64,000 nucleotides of DNA from Bagarius yarrelli (lineage: Eukaryota > Chordata > Actinopteri > Siluriformes > Sisoridae): the NCBI GenBank assembly GCA_005784505.1, contig VCAZ01000054.1, positions 2,263,067-2,327,066 of the forward strand, given 5' to 3'. The position numbers and the translations under genes were made by a program. Positions 34,181 to 46,326 of the stretch are shown here, piece by piece. Positions within the stretch are counted from its first letter, which is position 1; every line of letters starts with the position of its first letter. Under the pieces are notes generated by a model. It had not been told where the DNA came from. It saw nothing but the letters and a program-made list of their open reading frames with translations, and ran no database searches.

Positions 34181-34544
34181 CAGATATTGTTTCTTGTTCA
34201 CATTTTAGACTATGTGAGTTTTTTTCATCCCATGCTGTAATATCCTTCCAGTTACACCGGAGCAACGTCTGATGTCTCTCCCGAAGGTGAATAACAATCT
34301 GAGCCTCAGTGATGGGCGCGGAGGGAAGAGAATTCATTCCTGTCCAACTGTCCAACTGTAAAACTTCTGATCAAAGGGTGAAAAGAAGTTCTTCTGAAAT
34401 GTTCCAAAGTCTCGGAACAAAACAATTTCCTGAAACTTCTTCAGATGGTTATTGATTCCAGATTCCCCTTGATGAATATTTAAAAGTCTGTAACAGCTCT
34501 ATCAACTCATTTGAATTTATTTACAAATCAATCTTCAGTCTAGC

Positions 34545-34967
34545 TACATTGTGCACTATTCCTTCACCGAATCTAAGAAACCTAAACACTCTTCCAGCAT
34601 AACAAATCCCCTGTCTACAAAACCTCCGAGCTCCATAAAAACATGTTGTGTTCTGGTTCGAGTGAAAGAACTGGAGAGTCCTGACCCCTTCAAACTGAAC
34701 AACTTTGGGATTAACTGCAACCTAGACCTCCTCACCCATTATAGTCTGATCTTACTAATACTATTGGGACTGAATCATGAAATCCCCACAGTCACATACC
34801 CACAATCTAGTGGAAAACCTGCAAAGAAATCTGGAGGTTATTACAGGGAAAGGAGTGAGAAAAAGAATAGTACCTGAACTGAATTCTGGAGTTTATTATA
34901 GGACAACCTCTAGGATAGGATGATGAGGGTTGGTGTCTAAGTACTTTTGGTCATACAGTGTCTCTCT
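34545..34967 (+). pseudogene. Tc1-like transposase, C-terminal remnant
   Basis: The text gtgaaagaactggagagtcctgacccc...aactttgggattaactg corresponds to the SPDLNPIEHLWDEL region of Tc1-type transposases, which carries the last catalytic acid. The peptide here reads ESPDPFKLNNFGI, so the Asn-Pro and the acidic residue are lost. It goes on through ccccacagtcacataccc, a family 3' block, and ends at gtacttttggtcatacagtgt, the worn terminal repeat. The 5' two thirds of the element are absent. It is inactive. Confidence 0.75.
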
Positions 34968-35990
34968 AATGCTTGAAATCAGAGCATGTAAAATAAAAGC
35001 CTTATATTTAAAAAATATTTCTGGAAAATATGTTTAAGAACTTTTAATTTTTATTTTTTATATATATATATGTTAATAGTAAGTATTTGTTTATTTGTTT
35101 TTAGGGTCTGTTAAAATTCTCACTTGTTGGTATAGCAACTACTTTAACACTGGAGACTCCTTTCATAAACATCCAATAAACATAAATAATTCCTACAAAA
35201 ATGTCCCTGTAATTTAGCTGTTACAATAATAACAATAACTTCACTATTAAGACCTCCGTTATAAAAAAATAAAAAAAATCAACCAACACCTTCTGACCAA
35301 TCAGAATCCAAACTGGCAAAGCTAAAAAGAGAAGCGCAATGTTTCCCTCTTTAATCGTCTGTCAGGATTTTACTGTACAGCTCATTAGCAGATGGAGTCC
35401 ATGCTGAGCATACTGGAGTGACTTCCTGCTGTGACTCCACCCCCTGGAGCAAACCTCAGACAGTGTTCTGAGCTGAGCTGAAGAAGTAATCTTTTGAAGT
35501 TCTCAGGCTTTTCTTTAGGGCAATGGTCCTGAGTTGATTATTTCACTGATGTCTTTTTCTTCTTTTCTTTTGCACCTGTGGGAAGTTTGACATGAAAGCG
35601 GTACTGAGTCATTTTTGATATCTTTTTCTTTCAACATGGTCTTGAAGTGCACATTCTCCTCCAGCCTGTTTTTAATTCCTCACTTATCACTAGTTCTAAA
35701 CCCAATCATTGTTACCGGCAATCAGTACACGCAGTATTTACTACAGTTTACAGGATGTACAGTAGAATGTTCAAATGATCTGGCTCAGGCATGGTCATGT
35801 CTACCAAACTTACTAAAAGCAAAGCTAAAAAATCTTAAAAAAAAGACAAAACATGACTAAAGTTCAAAGCTCACCTTTACGTTTGGTATATTATGAAAGC
35901 TTTGCAAATTGAGATGTATTATATAAATTATTCCTTTCTTTTGGGTTCTATTATAGATTCACTAAACACCGGAATATTTCCAGCTCTTAC
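34968..35990. other. AT-rich sequence
   Basis: Includes a short (TA)n at about 35060. No feature otherwise. Confidence 0.3.
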
Positions 35991-35994
35991 ACAT

Positions 35995-36215
35995 AACCGC
36001 AAGGACTAGCGCAGAGGTCCTCGGGCTAAGACAGTGTAGCTGTCTGTGTGATTGATAAATCGGCCACCAGGGACGCTGACGCCTGCCGGGGTGCACATTA
36101 ATCACATGGGCGGTTCAGCTGTTTGCCCGGAGTAAAGCCACAGTCTTGTCCACACCAGCGAGTTTGTGTCAGCGTAACAAGACAGACCGGTGATCAATGT
36201 GTTTGGTAGTGTGTC
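35995..36215. promoter_or_regulatory. Candidate conserved non-coding element
   Basis: GC-balanced unique block including tgattgataaatcggccacc, gggtgcacattaatcacatg and gtttgcccggagtaaagcc, unlike its AT-rich surroundings. Confidence 0.35.
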
Positions 36216-37069
36216 AGGTCTGCCGGTCACTCCAGGCTTTGCTTTTACAGTGCTCTGGACACATAACATCAGGATCCTGAGGGAGGCTTGTGGTGAGCGT
36301 GATGGGGTTTTTAGTCAGGGGCATGTGAAAAGAGCTGTGGGTAGTAAATCAAATGCCACGGAGCTGAGAAAATAATCTGTAATAAAGTCTGTCAGGATAT
36401 CCAATAAGCATCCTTGCATTTTAAATTAATTTATTTATTACCCAATGAATCCAACTGCTGTAATTTAGACCAGTGTCAGAATAACCGGAACTAGAATCAG
36501 GAAAAAAATGCCCTCTTAAGGAATTAATTCATTGTTAAATTAATTAATTGATTAATTTAATAAAAACTATTTTCTCCAGCTTACACCACTGCTTAATGCA
36601 TACTGAAGAATACTCTATCTAAAATATCTAAATGACCAAGATATGAGAATATCCCTTTTTCTGCACTGGGATTGTTACAACCTACTGCTAAATTTGCAGA
36701 TTTTTTTTTATTAATATACAAAATATGGCACACTGCTGCTTTTTTCAAATATTAAATCAAATCTCACATCTTTTATGGAACCAATCCAGGTTTTTTTTTG
36801 CTGGAATGTGGCCATCATGGGGTTTGCCTGAAGTACCATACCATTAACTTTTCTTCTGCACTGATGAGCTTATCTGTTTATACAATTTCAGTCATTACAG
36901 AAATCGAGCCCTCAGCTAGGATAGCGTTATTCACTGATAAGAAGTCCTGCTGAATCTCTGCTTTCCCCGATGTTTAGCTGGATGCTGCCAATCTTATGAC
37001 TGTAAAATGCATCTACTGATTTGCAAGAGTAGACGCTGGGCTTAAGGTTCATCACATGTTTACATGTAA
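36216..37069. other. AT-rich sequence
   Basis: No feature recognised. Confidence 0.3.
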
Positions 37070-37248
37070 AGTGGTAGCGCAGTAGTTAAGGTGTTGCACT
37101 GCTAATTGGAAGATCAGGGTTTGCTTTCCAGCACCACCAAGATGCCACCGCTGGACCCTTGAGCAAGGCCCTTAACCCCGAATTGCACCAGATGTATAAC
37201 AGAAAATGTAAGTCGCTTTGGGTACTGAATGTCATAAATGTAAATGTT
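37070..37248 (+). mobile_element. SINE family A
   Basis: tggtagcgcagtagttaagg, cttgagcaaggcccttaacccc and aagtcgctttgggta followed by gtaaatgt, in order. Confidence 0.85.
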
Positions 37249-38077
37249 TTCAACCTGCTTGCTTATCATTATCATGTGGGTGCCACTGCTGGGTACTGTG
37301 TTTATATTATCTTCTATACATCACAGGAACGATGTTCTGGCTGTGTAAATGACTGTCATTAAGGTACTTAGTTTTTAATAATAAGGATAACTTTGTACTT
37401 ATACAATGGGCCTCAATTAGTCCAAAGCAATCAGTGGATTAATTCATGCAATTAATCAGGTAGGAAAGTCATTAAAATCTAATCATCATTTAATTGGAAT
37501 TGACATCCACAACCAAAGCACATCCTGGTTTAAACACTTATGGGGCTGACATGGATTTCCAGATTCCTGTAAAATAATGGATGAAAGTTACATCTGGTAC
37601 CCAAGAAATAAAGAAAATATATGTGCAATTTCGATGCACGTAATAGAGAAAGTTTACAACTATAATTGTCATAAAAGTAAGTGTTGCATTTTGTCCCCCC
37701 CCCACCCCCCACCCCCCTAGATCAGACCAATGTTCCCAGCGTCATAGCGCTGCTCTATGGGGGAGCATGTTTTAACACACTTATACACCAGGGAACAATT
37801 TAGCAGGTCACCTTAAGGATTTCTTTCACAGTTTTACAGCAGTCATGGCAACTCTTAAAAATGTCTGAGAAAAAAAAAAAACCCTTTGTCAGATGAGCTT
37901 TGAAGTCAGTCATGGTGCTGAGGTTGTATGTATACATTGCAGTTATAAAATGTCACAGAAGACCTTCTGAAAGGTTCAGGACTACCTAAAGTGTCTGTGG
38001 TTGTTTTTCTAGTGCTTTTAATTTACCAGCACTAATCTTTTCAATCCTGCTTCCATGTTGATCAGGTTGTTCAGGTT
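37249..38077. other. AT-rich sequence with a poly-C run
   Basis: C-runs broken by single A residues occur at 37696-37719. Nothing else recognised. Confidence 0.4.
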
Positions 38078-38333
38078 CAGGGTGGCTCAAATGGTTAAGG
38101 TGCTGAGTTGTTAATCTGAAGACCAGAAAACACTTGGGTTCAAGCCCCACCTCTGGCAAGTCAACCACTGTTGGGTCCCTGAGCAAGACCCTTAACCCCT
38201 CCTGCTCCAGGGGTGCTGTATCATAGCTGACCCTGTGCTCTGACCCCAACTTACTAAGAGGGATATGCAAAAATGCATTTCATTGGCTCTGTACACGTAC
38301 CCTTGCACAATGAATTGAATATACTTATACTTC
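38078..38333 (+). mobile_element. tRNA-derived SINE, family C, best copy
   Basis: A-box-like tggctcaaatggttaagg, B box ggttcaagccc, ctgagcaagacccttaacccc, ctgctccaggggtgctgtatc, atagctgaccctgtgctctg, and a tail with aaatgcatttcattg and gaattgaata. Confidence 0.85.
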
Positions 38334-38830
38334 GTGTTTTAAATTTCAGGAGGTAATCAAGAACAACCACAATAGTCCATAATCTTCTGATTCAAAAGGC
38401 TGTTTGATAGTTGTTATACTATAGGACTATGTTTGTCTATGCTTATTGGTCTAGGTTTAAAGGGTTTTTATTCATTTATTTATTTGAGTTTGGTCAACAA
38501 ACTTAATTAGACTTAATTAGAATTTGGTCTATCTTCCTAATGCTTCATTAATGAGTCATGGGTCCACTTCATCAGTGTGGCTAATGATCCATGTCCTAGT
38601 GGCTTCATTAGTGTGGCAGTGGACCATATTGTATAGGATTCAGTGAGTATTTGATCTGTGTTTAAAAAAGCTTAAAGGATGGGCACTGCTCAACCCAAAC
38701 ACCATTACTGAATACACTGATTAGGGCCAAGCTGATGATAAAATGAGTTCTCGTTCCGAAAAAAAAATTCTCTTCTGAAAAAGACCTAAGATGCTTTTAT
38801 CAGCCTCTGTGTTAGAAAAAAGGAAAGAAG
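38334..38830. other. AT-rich spacer
   Basis: Two nearby copies of aacttaattaga-type words and a repeated 'gtggc...ttcattagtgtgg' near 38570-38620. No gene. Confidence 0.3.
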
Positions 38831-39114
38831 GCCCGGTTTTGATTCCCAGGCACGGGTCTTTCTGGGTGGAGTTTGCATGTTCTGCCTTTGCTTGTGTGGG
38901 TTTACTCTGGGTACTCTGGTTTCCTCCAACAGTCCAAAAACATGTATGTTAGGTTAATTGGTGATTTTAAATTGCGCATAGAAGTAATTGTGAGTGTGTG
39001 TGTGTGTGAGGCCTCCTGTCTCTCGCCGTTTTAGAGACGGCTGGGATAGACACCAACAGATCTCTGTAACCCCAAATTAGGGAATAAGCGGGTATAGAAG
39101 ATGAATGAATAAAT
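38831..39114 (+). mobile_element. SINE family B, 5'-truncated
   Basis: Starts near the B box (ggttttgattccc) and runs through gtttactctgg, tttcctccaacagtcc, and gacggctgggatagac to a tgaatgaataaatga tail. Confidence 0.85.
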
Positions 39115-40371
39115 GACAGAAGGCTAACATTACTAGCTGCTCAATTCTTCCCCTGTAGGTAGTTCAAGAATGGTGAGTGGCATTTGTTATCTTTATAATG
39201 ATTAAAGGTCTTGTTACAGACACATTATATCTGGAGATGGTAAAATGTAAAACTGTAAAATGTGGTAAAGTAATAGCATTGTAGTAAAGTTTTCGGACTG
39301 TTGGTCCGAAAGTTTCTTCATTTCTCCTTAGCATCAAGCATGGCCCCTAACCAACCCCTAACTGGTCAAATATATGAAAAAAGTCGCTTTGGATTAGAAT
39401 TAAAAATTTGAAATCTGTCAGAATTCTTGTTTTTTTGTAATGAGATATTTGGGTAAGGTTTCTCTATTTAGTTTAAAATGTGGCAAGATCTAAAAAGAAA
39501 TTCACATCAGAACATCTTGTGCGGTGATGAGCCAATACAAAGCTATTTTAAACTTAAGCAGTTAGCATGTGCCTGCTGTGCATGAGGAGAAAAAGCGTTG
39601 AACATCTAAAATGGAATATTCATAGGCATTATCATAACGTAAAAGAAGATTAATTATAGCTTCAAACCCAGTAAATGTGTAGATGGTGCTGATGTAGCAT
39701 CTGACAATGAACGAGCGGTGTATATGTTTAAAAACACGTTGTGCATTCATGTCCAAGGTTGTGCTGACTAAACATAGAAATGCCAATAATGTGTGAAGAC
39801 GAGTAGTGAAGAGGGATGAGGATTAAAATTGCATAGAATATGTATAAACTACAGCCTTAGACTCCATTCTTTAGAGGGAGGAAGGATAGAAGGGTAGGCC
39901 ATCAGCAGCCTTAACATCCTCCGTGTTTGGATAATACATCCTATTGATCAATAATGCGAATGTGATTTATCCATCTGGACACTTATAATGGGTCAGCTCC
40001 CTGGAGAAGTCATCAAACATGCATTTTTTATTGAACTTCATGGGTTAATGTGTTCTTACACCACCGAACTGTTGAGTTTTGGACTATGATAAAAAGATTA
40101 AAGAAGAATTAAGATTTATTATTTATAGCAGCAGATCTGATTGGTTGATATGAATGCCCTTGCTAGTGTTTCTATAGTAACCACTTATTCACAATGTTGT
40201 AAATGTAATTAAGGAGACATGACAATCTTTGCATCCATTCATTTTCTGTAGCACTGATCGTACACATGGTTGCAGGGATCTAGAGACTAATTCAGAGGAC
40301 CCTGTAGAAATACTCAACAGAGAACCTGGATAAAAGACAAAGCCTTCACAGAGCATAATCCCACCCCATCA
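39115..40371. other. Unique AT-rich sequence
   Basis: A worn family A SINE may lie at 39260-39410 (cttagcatcaagcatggccc, then aagtcgctttggatta). Otherwise nothing. Confidence 0.35.
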
Positions 40372-41494
40372 CCAGAGGTGGGTAGAGTATTCAAAATCTC
40401 TACTCAAGTAATTATGGCAAAATGTACTTATTAAGAGTAAAAGTAACAGTACTCAGGTAAGAGTATAAAGTATCTATTAAGAAAACTACTCAAGTAGTTA
40501 CTTCTGATCTAATTAACAACAAACCTGGATTTCAAACTATTTGGTGAGTTTTCTCCAAAATCCGTCTCCTCCAAAATCTTTCTGTTCTGCAAATATTAAA
40601 CAGGTTAAAGTAAAGTAAAGTTTATCTCAGTCCTTTGATGGACATTAACATTCCATCACCTGTCATTCACAATTAAAATCTTAAACACACTCAAGTCTTT
40701 ATCTAACAGTTAAGTTAGTCAGGTGTTAATAAAACATTAGTTAGGTGTCCAGAATTGTAGTATAACTGCAGGACGTCCCAGTTTACTGTTTAGTTTATTT
40801 GGTTTTGTGTTAAATGGATATGAAAATTTGCAGATGTTTAGAATGAATGAATGTGTGTTTGTTTGTAGGCTCACAGGATTATTTGTCATTGCTTGCATGT
40901 GAGCGAACATGAGGAATATATTTTCAGACAGTGTGTGAAATGTGGTTTTACAATAAGTGCCCATAGACACAAAATAAATATTAATGGGGTTCAAATAGGC
41001 GTCATTTTGACACTTACATCAACGTGTTTTTCCAGTTGGAGCTGGAATTCTTGTATGCTGTGATGTCAGTTCGTTTTGTTGAACACAGCATGCATCGCAT
41101 TATAAAACTATTCTTATTGACATCTTAGAGTGAAAACATAGACTGAACTTAAAGACACTGGTGATCTGCCTCTGATAACACACATGCACACACGTTTTCC
41201 TTTGCTTTATCTTCAAATTAAACGCTTGCTAAACTTAAGTGGCAGCCTCTCCAAAATCTTGCAAGACTTGCAAAAAAATTCACATAAAGTAGTTATTTTA
41301 AAAATCTCATATTTATCACATTATTTATTAACCGTAACGGAGGAACGCCGCTGAATGTAGCAAAGTAGCTTTTTTTCACTAAAAATGTACTTATGTAAGA
41401 GTAAAAGTGCACATCTTTAAATCTACTCTAAAAGTAAAAATTACTTGAGTAAATGTAACAAAGTAAATATAATTTGCTGCCTATCACCCACCCT
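40372..41494. mobile_element. Non-autonomous DNA transposon, hAT-like, about 1.1 kb
   Basis: Left end ccagaggtgggtagagta, with ctactcaagtaa, agagtaaaagtaacagtactc behind it. The right side carries agagtaaaagtgca, ctactctaaaagtaaaaattacttgagtaa and ends in atcacccaccct. The repeated 'activ-type' aagta words at both ends are typical of a fish hAT family. No transposase remains. Confidence 0.65.
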
Positions 41495-42719
41495 TTAACG
41501 TACCACAGACAATTTAGCTATGACAAAGACCAGCAAACCGGAGAACCCCGAAAAACTGTAATGTTGTGAGACTAATGTTTTAAGAGCAACAGTATGCGCT
41601 AAAAGTGGTAGCTCAGTGGTTAAGGTGTTCATTAGCTTAGATCATTATCTTAACTGCAAAACAATATGAAAGTGCTGACCTGATCTAATGCCCCCCCCAA
41701 AAAAGCTCCAGATTCTCCCTGCTCGCATCACCGCACCCTCTTGTTCATTTTCAGCATTAAGTGTTTGCCTCTGGTCAAATGTTCCATTACTCTAGCTGGT
41801 TCTCTCAGCACCCCTTCATTACCCGCTTTATCCAATTGGACCTGAGCCAGCCGCTTCGATCTACCAAGGTCACGCGGCTAATGTGGTTTGTCCTGGCTGC
41901 GACTTTGCAAAAGAAAGAAATACATTTAAAAAATGTCCACATAAAGCTGCACATTCATCTGATTTCTGCTAAACCACCAAAGGTCTTATGCTGCAGGCAC
42001 GGATATTTTTTAGACCAGGTCAGAAAAGAGCATTTTATATACACCGCTACATATACAAGCATGGTAGAAGAACTTGGTGGGTTTGTACAAGATTTAGCTT
42101 CTCAAAGATTTGCTAAAGGTTTCTATAAATGACCTCCGGGTTTATCATATGAAACACAACACACAGAAGAAACTTTCTGACATAATTTTAGAGGTTTGGT
42201 AGACACCTCATCAGTTACCCTGTCCCAATACCCACAATTGCACTCTTATGCCCTCATTTGCATGGGTGCGAGTGCGAAGGGTGTCCCAATTCTCTGGTGA
42301 GCTTCTCCACCCTGCCTATTTTTGCCTTTAATGCACACTTTCTGTACATGCGGTCTTTGCTTAAGGATATTACCCAGAATTTATCTGGTGGTGTGAAGTT
42401 TCAAACTTTTGAGGAAAAAAAAAGCAAAGCTGAGTGGTATTGGAGGACTTTTGAGAAGAGCTTGACAAAATAATCAAGAAATAGGAAAGTGTAAGCAAAA
42501 GTCTATACATGTAATTAGAATTTTTAGAGGCAATACTGCAGACAACACAACTACCAGCATAACAATTTTCTGAGAGATGTCGCGACCACATCCTAAACCA
42601 TTCTAGGTGGCTTGAACCTTCCTAGTTCCTGAAGTGTGCACCTCCAAAATTCATAGAAGACATTATGTGTAGTATGGGTATTGGGACATGTGTGCCAAAC
42701 TGAGAGCAAAGTTCTAGAA
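41495..42719. other. Unique sequence with a SINE scrap
   Basis: 41601-41636 (agtggtagctcagtggttaaggtg) is the 5' end of a family A SINE. Positions 41696-41705 have a C/A run. Nothing else recognised. Confidence 0.4.
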
Positions 42720-43095
42720 TGCTATCTAGAAGGTTTTTGAGAGTTTTCTTGTGGAGCATTTAGTTATTACTGTACTGGGGGTAAGAGACTCAAACACTTC
42801 AATCATGTCAATAGCTCTGTGCAGAAAGCCCCTGAGCTCCATGAAAACAGTGTGTGATGTTTGGAGTGGAAGAACTGGAGTGTCATGTAAAAAGTCCTGA
42901 CTCTGACTCAACCCCTTTAAACTAAACATCTTTGGGATGAACTGAAACACTGACTAAACCCCAGACCTCCTCACCCAACATCAATGTCTGATCTCAGTCG
43001 CTGAAAGATAAAATCACCACAGTTACATACCCACAGTCTAGTGGCAAACCTGCACAAAGTCTGAAGGTTATAATGGGAGGAATAGTTAGACTGCA
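42720..43095 (+). pseudogene. Tc1-like transposase, C-terminal remnant, second copy
   Basis: Aligned by eye with 34545-34967: gagctccatgaaaaca, ggaagaactggagtg, agtcctgactctgactcaaccc, catctttgggatgaactg, cagacctcctcacccaacatc and tagtggcaaacctgc. Here tttgggatgaactg preserves the FGMN/LWDEL-like stretch better. Frame breaks are present and the 5' part is lacking. Confidence 0.75.
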
Positions 43096-43117
43096 TCTAG
43101 AAAATAATAGTATATTT

Positions 43118-43405
43118 TCATTCATTCATTTATCCATCCATTTTCTCTAACCGCTTATTCCCTAATTCGGGGTCACGGGGATCTGCTGGAGTCTATCTCA
43201 GCCGTCTCTAAAAGGGCGAAAGGCAGAAGGGGGACACCCTGGACAGGTCATCAGTCCATAACAGAGCCCACACACACAGTCACACACACTCCTATGAGCA
43301 ATTTAGAATCACCAATCAATCTAACATACATGTTCTTGGACTGTGGGAGGAATCCGGAGAACCCGGAGTAAAACCCACGTGAGCACAGGGAGAACATGCA
43401 AACTG
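43118..43405 (-). mobile_element. SINE family B
   Basis: On the minus strand it begins within the gtttgcatgttctccctgtgc block (5'-truncated), and goes through gtttgcatg, ggattcctcccacagtcc and gactccagcagatcc to a (TGAA)n tail. Confidence 0.85.
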
Positions 43406-44285
43406 AAGTATATTTTTACTGCAGTAATTAAACCAATTACACAGTGAAGGGGAGTTTGGCCATGTTGTCGAGCATCCGGTGAGTTCTTATTAGTTATTAA
43501 GCTCGCAAAAACTTGATCTCATTAAATGTGAATGACAGTCTGCGTTTTTATCGCCCTCTTAAACCAATTAGAGCACAGAGCATGATCTGATCTGTTGTGA
43601 GAGAAGGTCGACAAGCCTGAACGTGGGTGTGTGTTATTTTTTGCTACTGAATTTCTCAAACTACTTCCACTTTTCATGTCATTAATTGTCTCTCCTCAAT
43701 CTGTTTTCCTTGAACGTTTCCTGCAGATTACCAGCTTTAATACAAAAATAAAGAAAACGGTGTGGGTAAAGAGGAAGTCTCTTTGGTTTGGTGGATTTAT
43801 TAATGGATTTTTAACCGCACAGCCTGTCAAATGATTGAGAGACTTGTATTTTTGATAAAGGTGAAAAAACAAGCCTTACTACGAGCCATTCGTTTCTTGA
43901 GTGAGTGTCGACAACTCGCTATCAGCGCACCTTCAGGTTTTTTACTTACCATCATTTATTTTAGCTAAAGAATGTGAATAAAATAAAAGACTCGTTAGCT
44001 GATTTTCCTCAAAAGTGATAAGACGCTACATTTTTTCAAAGGAAAGGATAAATCTTTTGGCTAATGTTACTGTGATTGACAAGGAAGAAAGTGTATGGGA
44101 TTGAATCACATGGTCACCTGGTTACATGTGGCTGCTCGACAGTTTTAACCCCACACCTTTTCCTATAAGGCAATGTGTCTAAGCCGCTCATTTTTTTCCC
44201 TAAAGGGCAAAGAATTTCAGCTTTACCTTTTAATCTTAACTTAGAGCTTCTCATCACCACTCCATTTTCCTCAATTTTAGCTCTA
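43406..44285. other. Unique sequence
   Basis: Weak pre-copies of the following minisatellite start near 44210. No gene. Confidence 0.3.
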
Positions 44286-44548
44286 CCTCTCAGAACTTTT
44301 CAGCTCCACCCCTTTTCCTTAGAACTCAGAACTTCTCAGCTCAACTCCTTTTCCTTAAAAGAAAGAACTTCTTAGCTTCACCTCTTTACCTTAAAAGTCA
44401 AAATTTCTCAGTTGTACCTCTTTTCCTTAAAAGTCAGAACTTATCAGCTTAACCTCTTTTCCATTAAAAGTCAGAACTTCTTGGCCCCACCCCTTTTCCT
44501 TAAAAGTCAGACTTTCTCAGCTCAACTCCTTTTCCTTAAAAGGCAATT
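44286..44548 (+). repeat. 36-bp minisatellite, about 7 units
   Basis: Unit of the form cagaacttctcagctcaact followed by ccttttccttaaaagt. Most units are exactly 36 bases, a multiple of three, so a frame stays open. This does not indicate a protein. Confidence 0.88.
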
Positions 44549-45710
44549 ATTAGCCCTACATACAATGTACAGGTTTGGTCTGCGGAAACAACCCTCCTTA
44601 CTGCGTTGCATTTTGGGACTTCCTTCTGCACTAACTGTGACTGCTTGATATTATTACAATTTTCTTTTTAATTTATCTTTTGTACATCTTTAACCATGCT
44701 AACATTACGCCAAAGTAATACAGATAGCTTATCTAAGATATAACACAAATAACAGCAACTAAGACACGCCGACCAACAAAATTAGCACCTGACTCTTTAA
44801 ACACATTGCAAATGTTTCAACACAAACATATTTAACGTGTTTTATAGGTTAAAAATGGCACTAGCATTTTTGTTTCTTAGTAGAGAGCTGAGAGATTACC
44901 AAGAGTTTTAAAAACAGAGAGAACTCGACAAGAGCATATGTTCTCGTCTGGCTTCTGGGGGCGGCTAGTGTGGAATGTCAGAGAGGTGTGAGGAGCAACG
45001 GAAAGAGATAATAAAAGACATTATTCATGTTGAATGAAAAGCAAATACGTGTGTGTGCGAGAAGTTTGCATAATCTTTACATTATTAAACATGCGAATGC
45101 AATCACTGATATATTCCAATGAAAAAAATCAGCATGTGATGAGGTCATACAGGAAGTATGCGCAGTAATCAGTAGACTGGGTGAGGGTGTAACTGCAGAT
45201 ATAAAAAAGTGCACTTTTTTAATAAACATAAATCAGTAGAAATCTCGAGAGTTTGCTGATTTCAATGAAAGAACTTGTCATGCTAATATTCGTATTGTAA
45301 GTTAAAGATTACACACAGCTCTGATGTGAAAAGTTGAATCTTTTGATTTGCACACATAGACAATAATAAAAACACCTTTAAGTTGCAGATTAAAGGTTAC
45401 ATATGTGTAAAATGTGATTTACATCAACAAAATGACAAATACAAAGGCTTTAAACGGATTTACTTTAGCACTTAACGTCCGTTTCACTCTACAAACACAT
45501 GTTGGCATTTACAACCTCTCAGATTTGCAGTCCAGGTTCAAATTCTATATTGCATTAGCAAAATTCACTTGTAAAAGTCAGACACGAGAGAGCAGAACTG
45601 GGAATGTGGGAGTGAAGCCGTTTTATTGGTCGATGCCTGACTTAAATGAAATAAATATTTTTATGCATGAGATATTTTAAGACTCTTGGAGGTTTTAATA
45701 TTATAGTAAA
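44549..45710. other. AT-rich sequence
   Basis: No feature recognised. Confidence 0.3.
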
Positions 45711-45867
45711 AGTTTTTTTGGATTTTTTCTTCCATGTTTTTGTGGGATTGGAATAGGACAGGATTTTGCTCTATGTTTTTGTGGGATTGTAATGGGACAG
45801 GATTTTCTCCAGTTTTTTGTGGTATTGGGTTAAGACAAGGTTTCCTGCATGTTTTGTTAGGATGGGA
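45711..45867 (+). repeat. About 40-bp G/T-rich minisatellite, small outlying block
   Basis: Four units of tttttgtgggattggaatag and gacaggattttctcc type. They end in an (AT)n run at 45868-45889. Same unit family as 46327-47088. Confidence 0.85.
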
Positions 45868-45889
45868 TATATATATATATATATATAAA

Positions 45890-46326
45890 AAGTCTTAGAA
45901 CAGTGGATTGCTGATTCCTACCGATTCATCTACTCTGCTCCTTTTTTTCTTATTAAACAGAAGCGACTTCTGAACCAGAGTATGATGGTCGAACTCTATG
46001 TCTGGCCACTATAACATCTAAGGATGAGCTCTGATTATCTTGCATTCGAATTCGTTGTCAGTTGTCTGATCTTGCACTGGAACTGTTCGGAATCATTCCA
46101 CTCACGGAACTGCTCTTTTCATCCTCTGGTATAATGTGACATTTTCATAATATCTGATGCATAATTTGGTCACGATGCACGTTTCATGGTGGGGCTGGAA
46201 CGGAATTTGGGAATGACATAGAAACAGACCCAGAAAGAAAATATGAAATTGAAATGGAATTTTGTAACAATACATGTTTTAGGATGGTTAGGCATAAATT
46301 ACCAGTGACGGGAAGTCATCCTTCTG
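45890..46326. other. Unique spacer between the two minisatellite blocks
   Basis: About 440 bases with no repeat unit visible. Confidence 0.45.
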
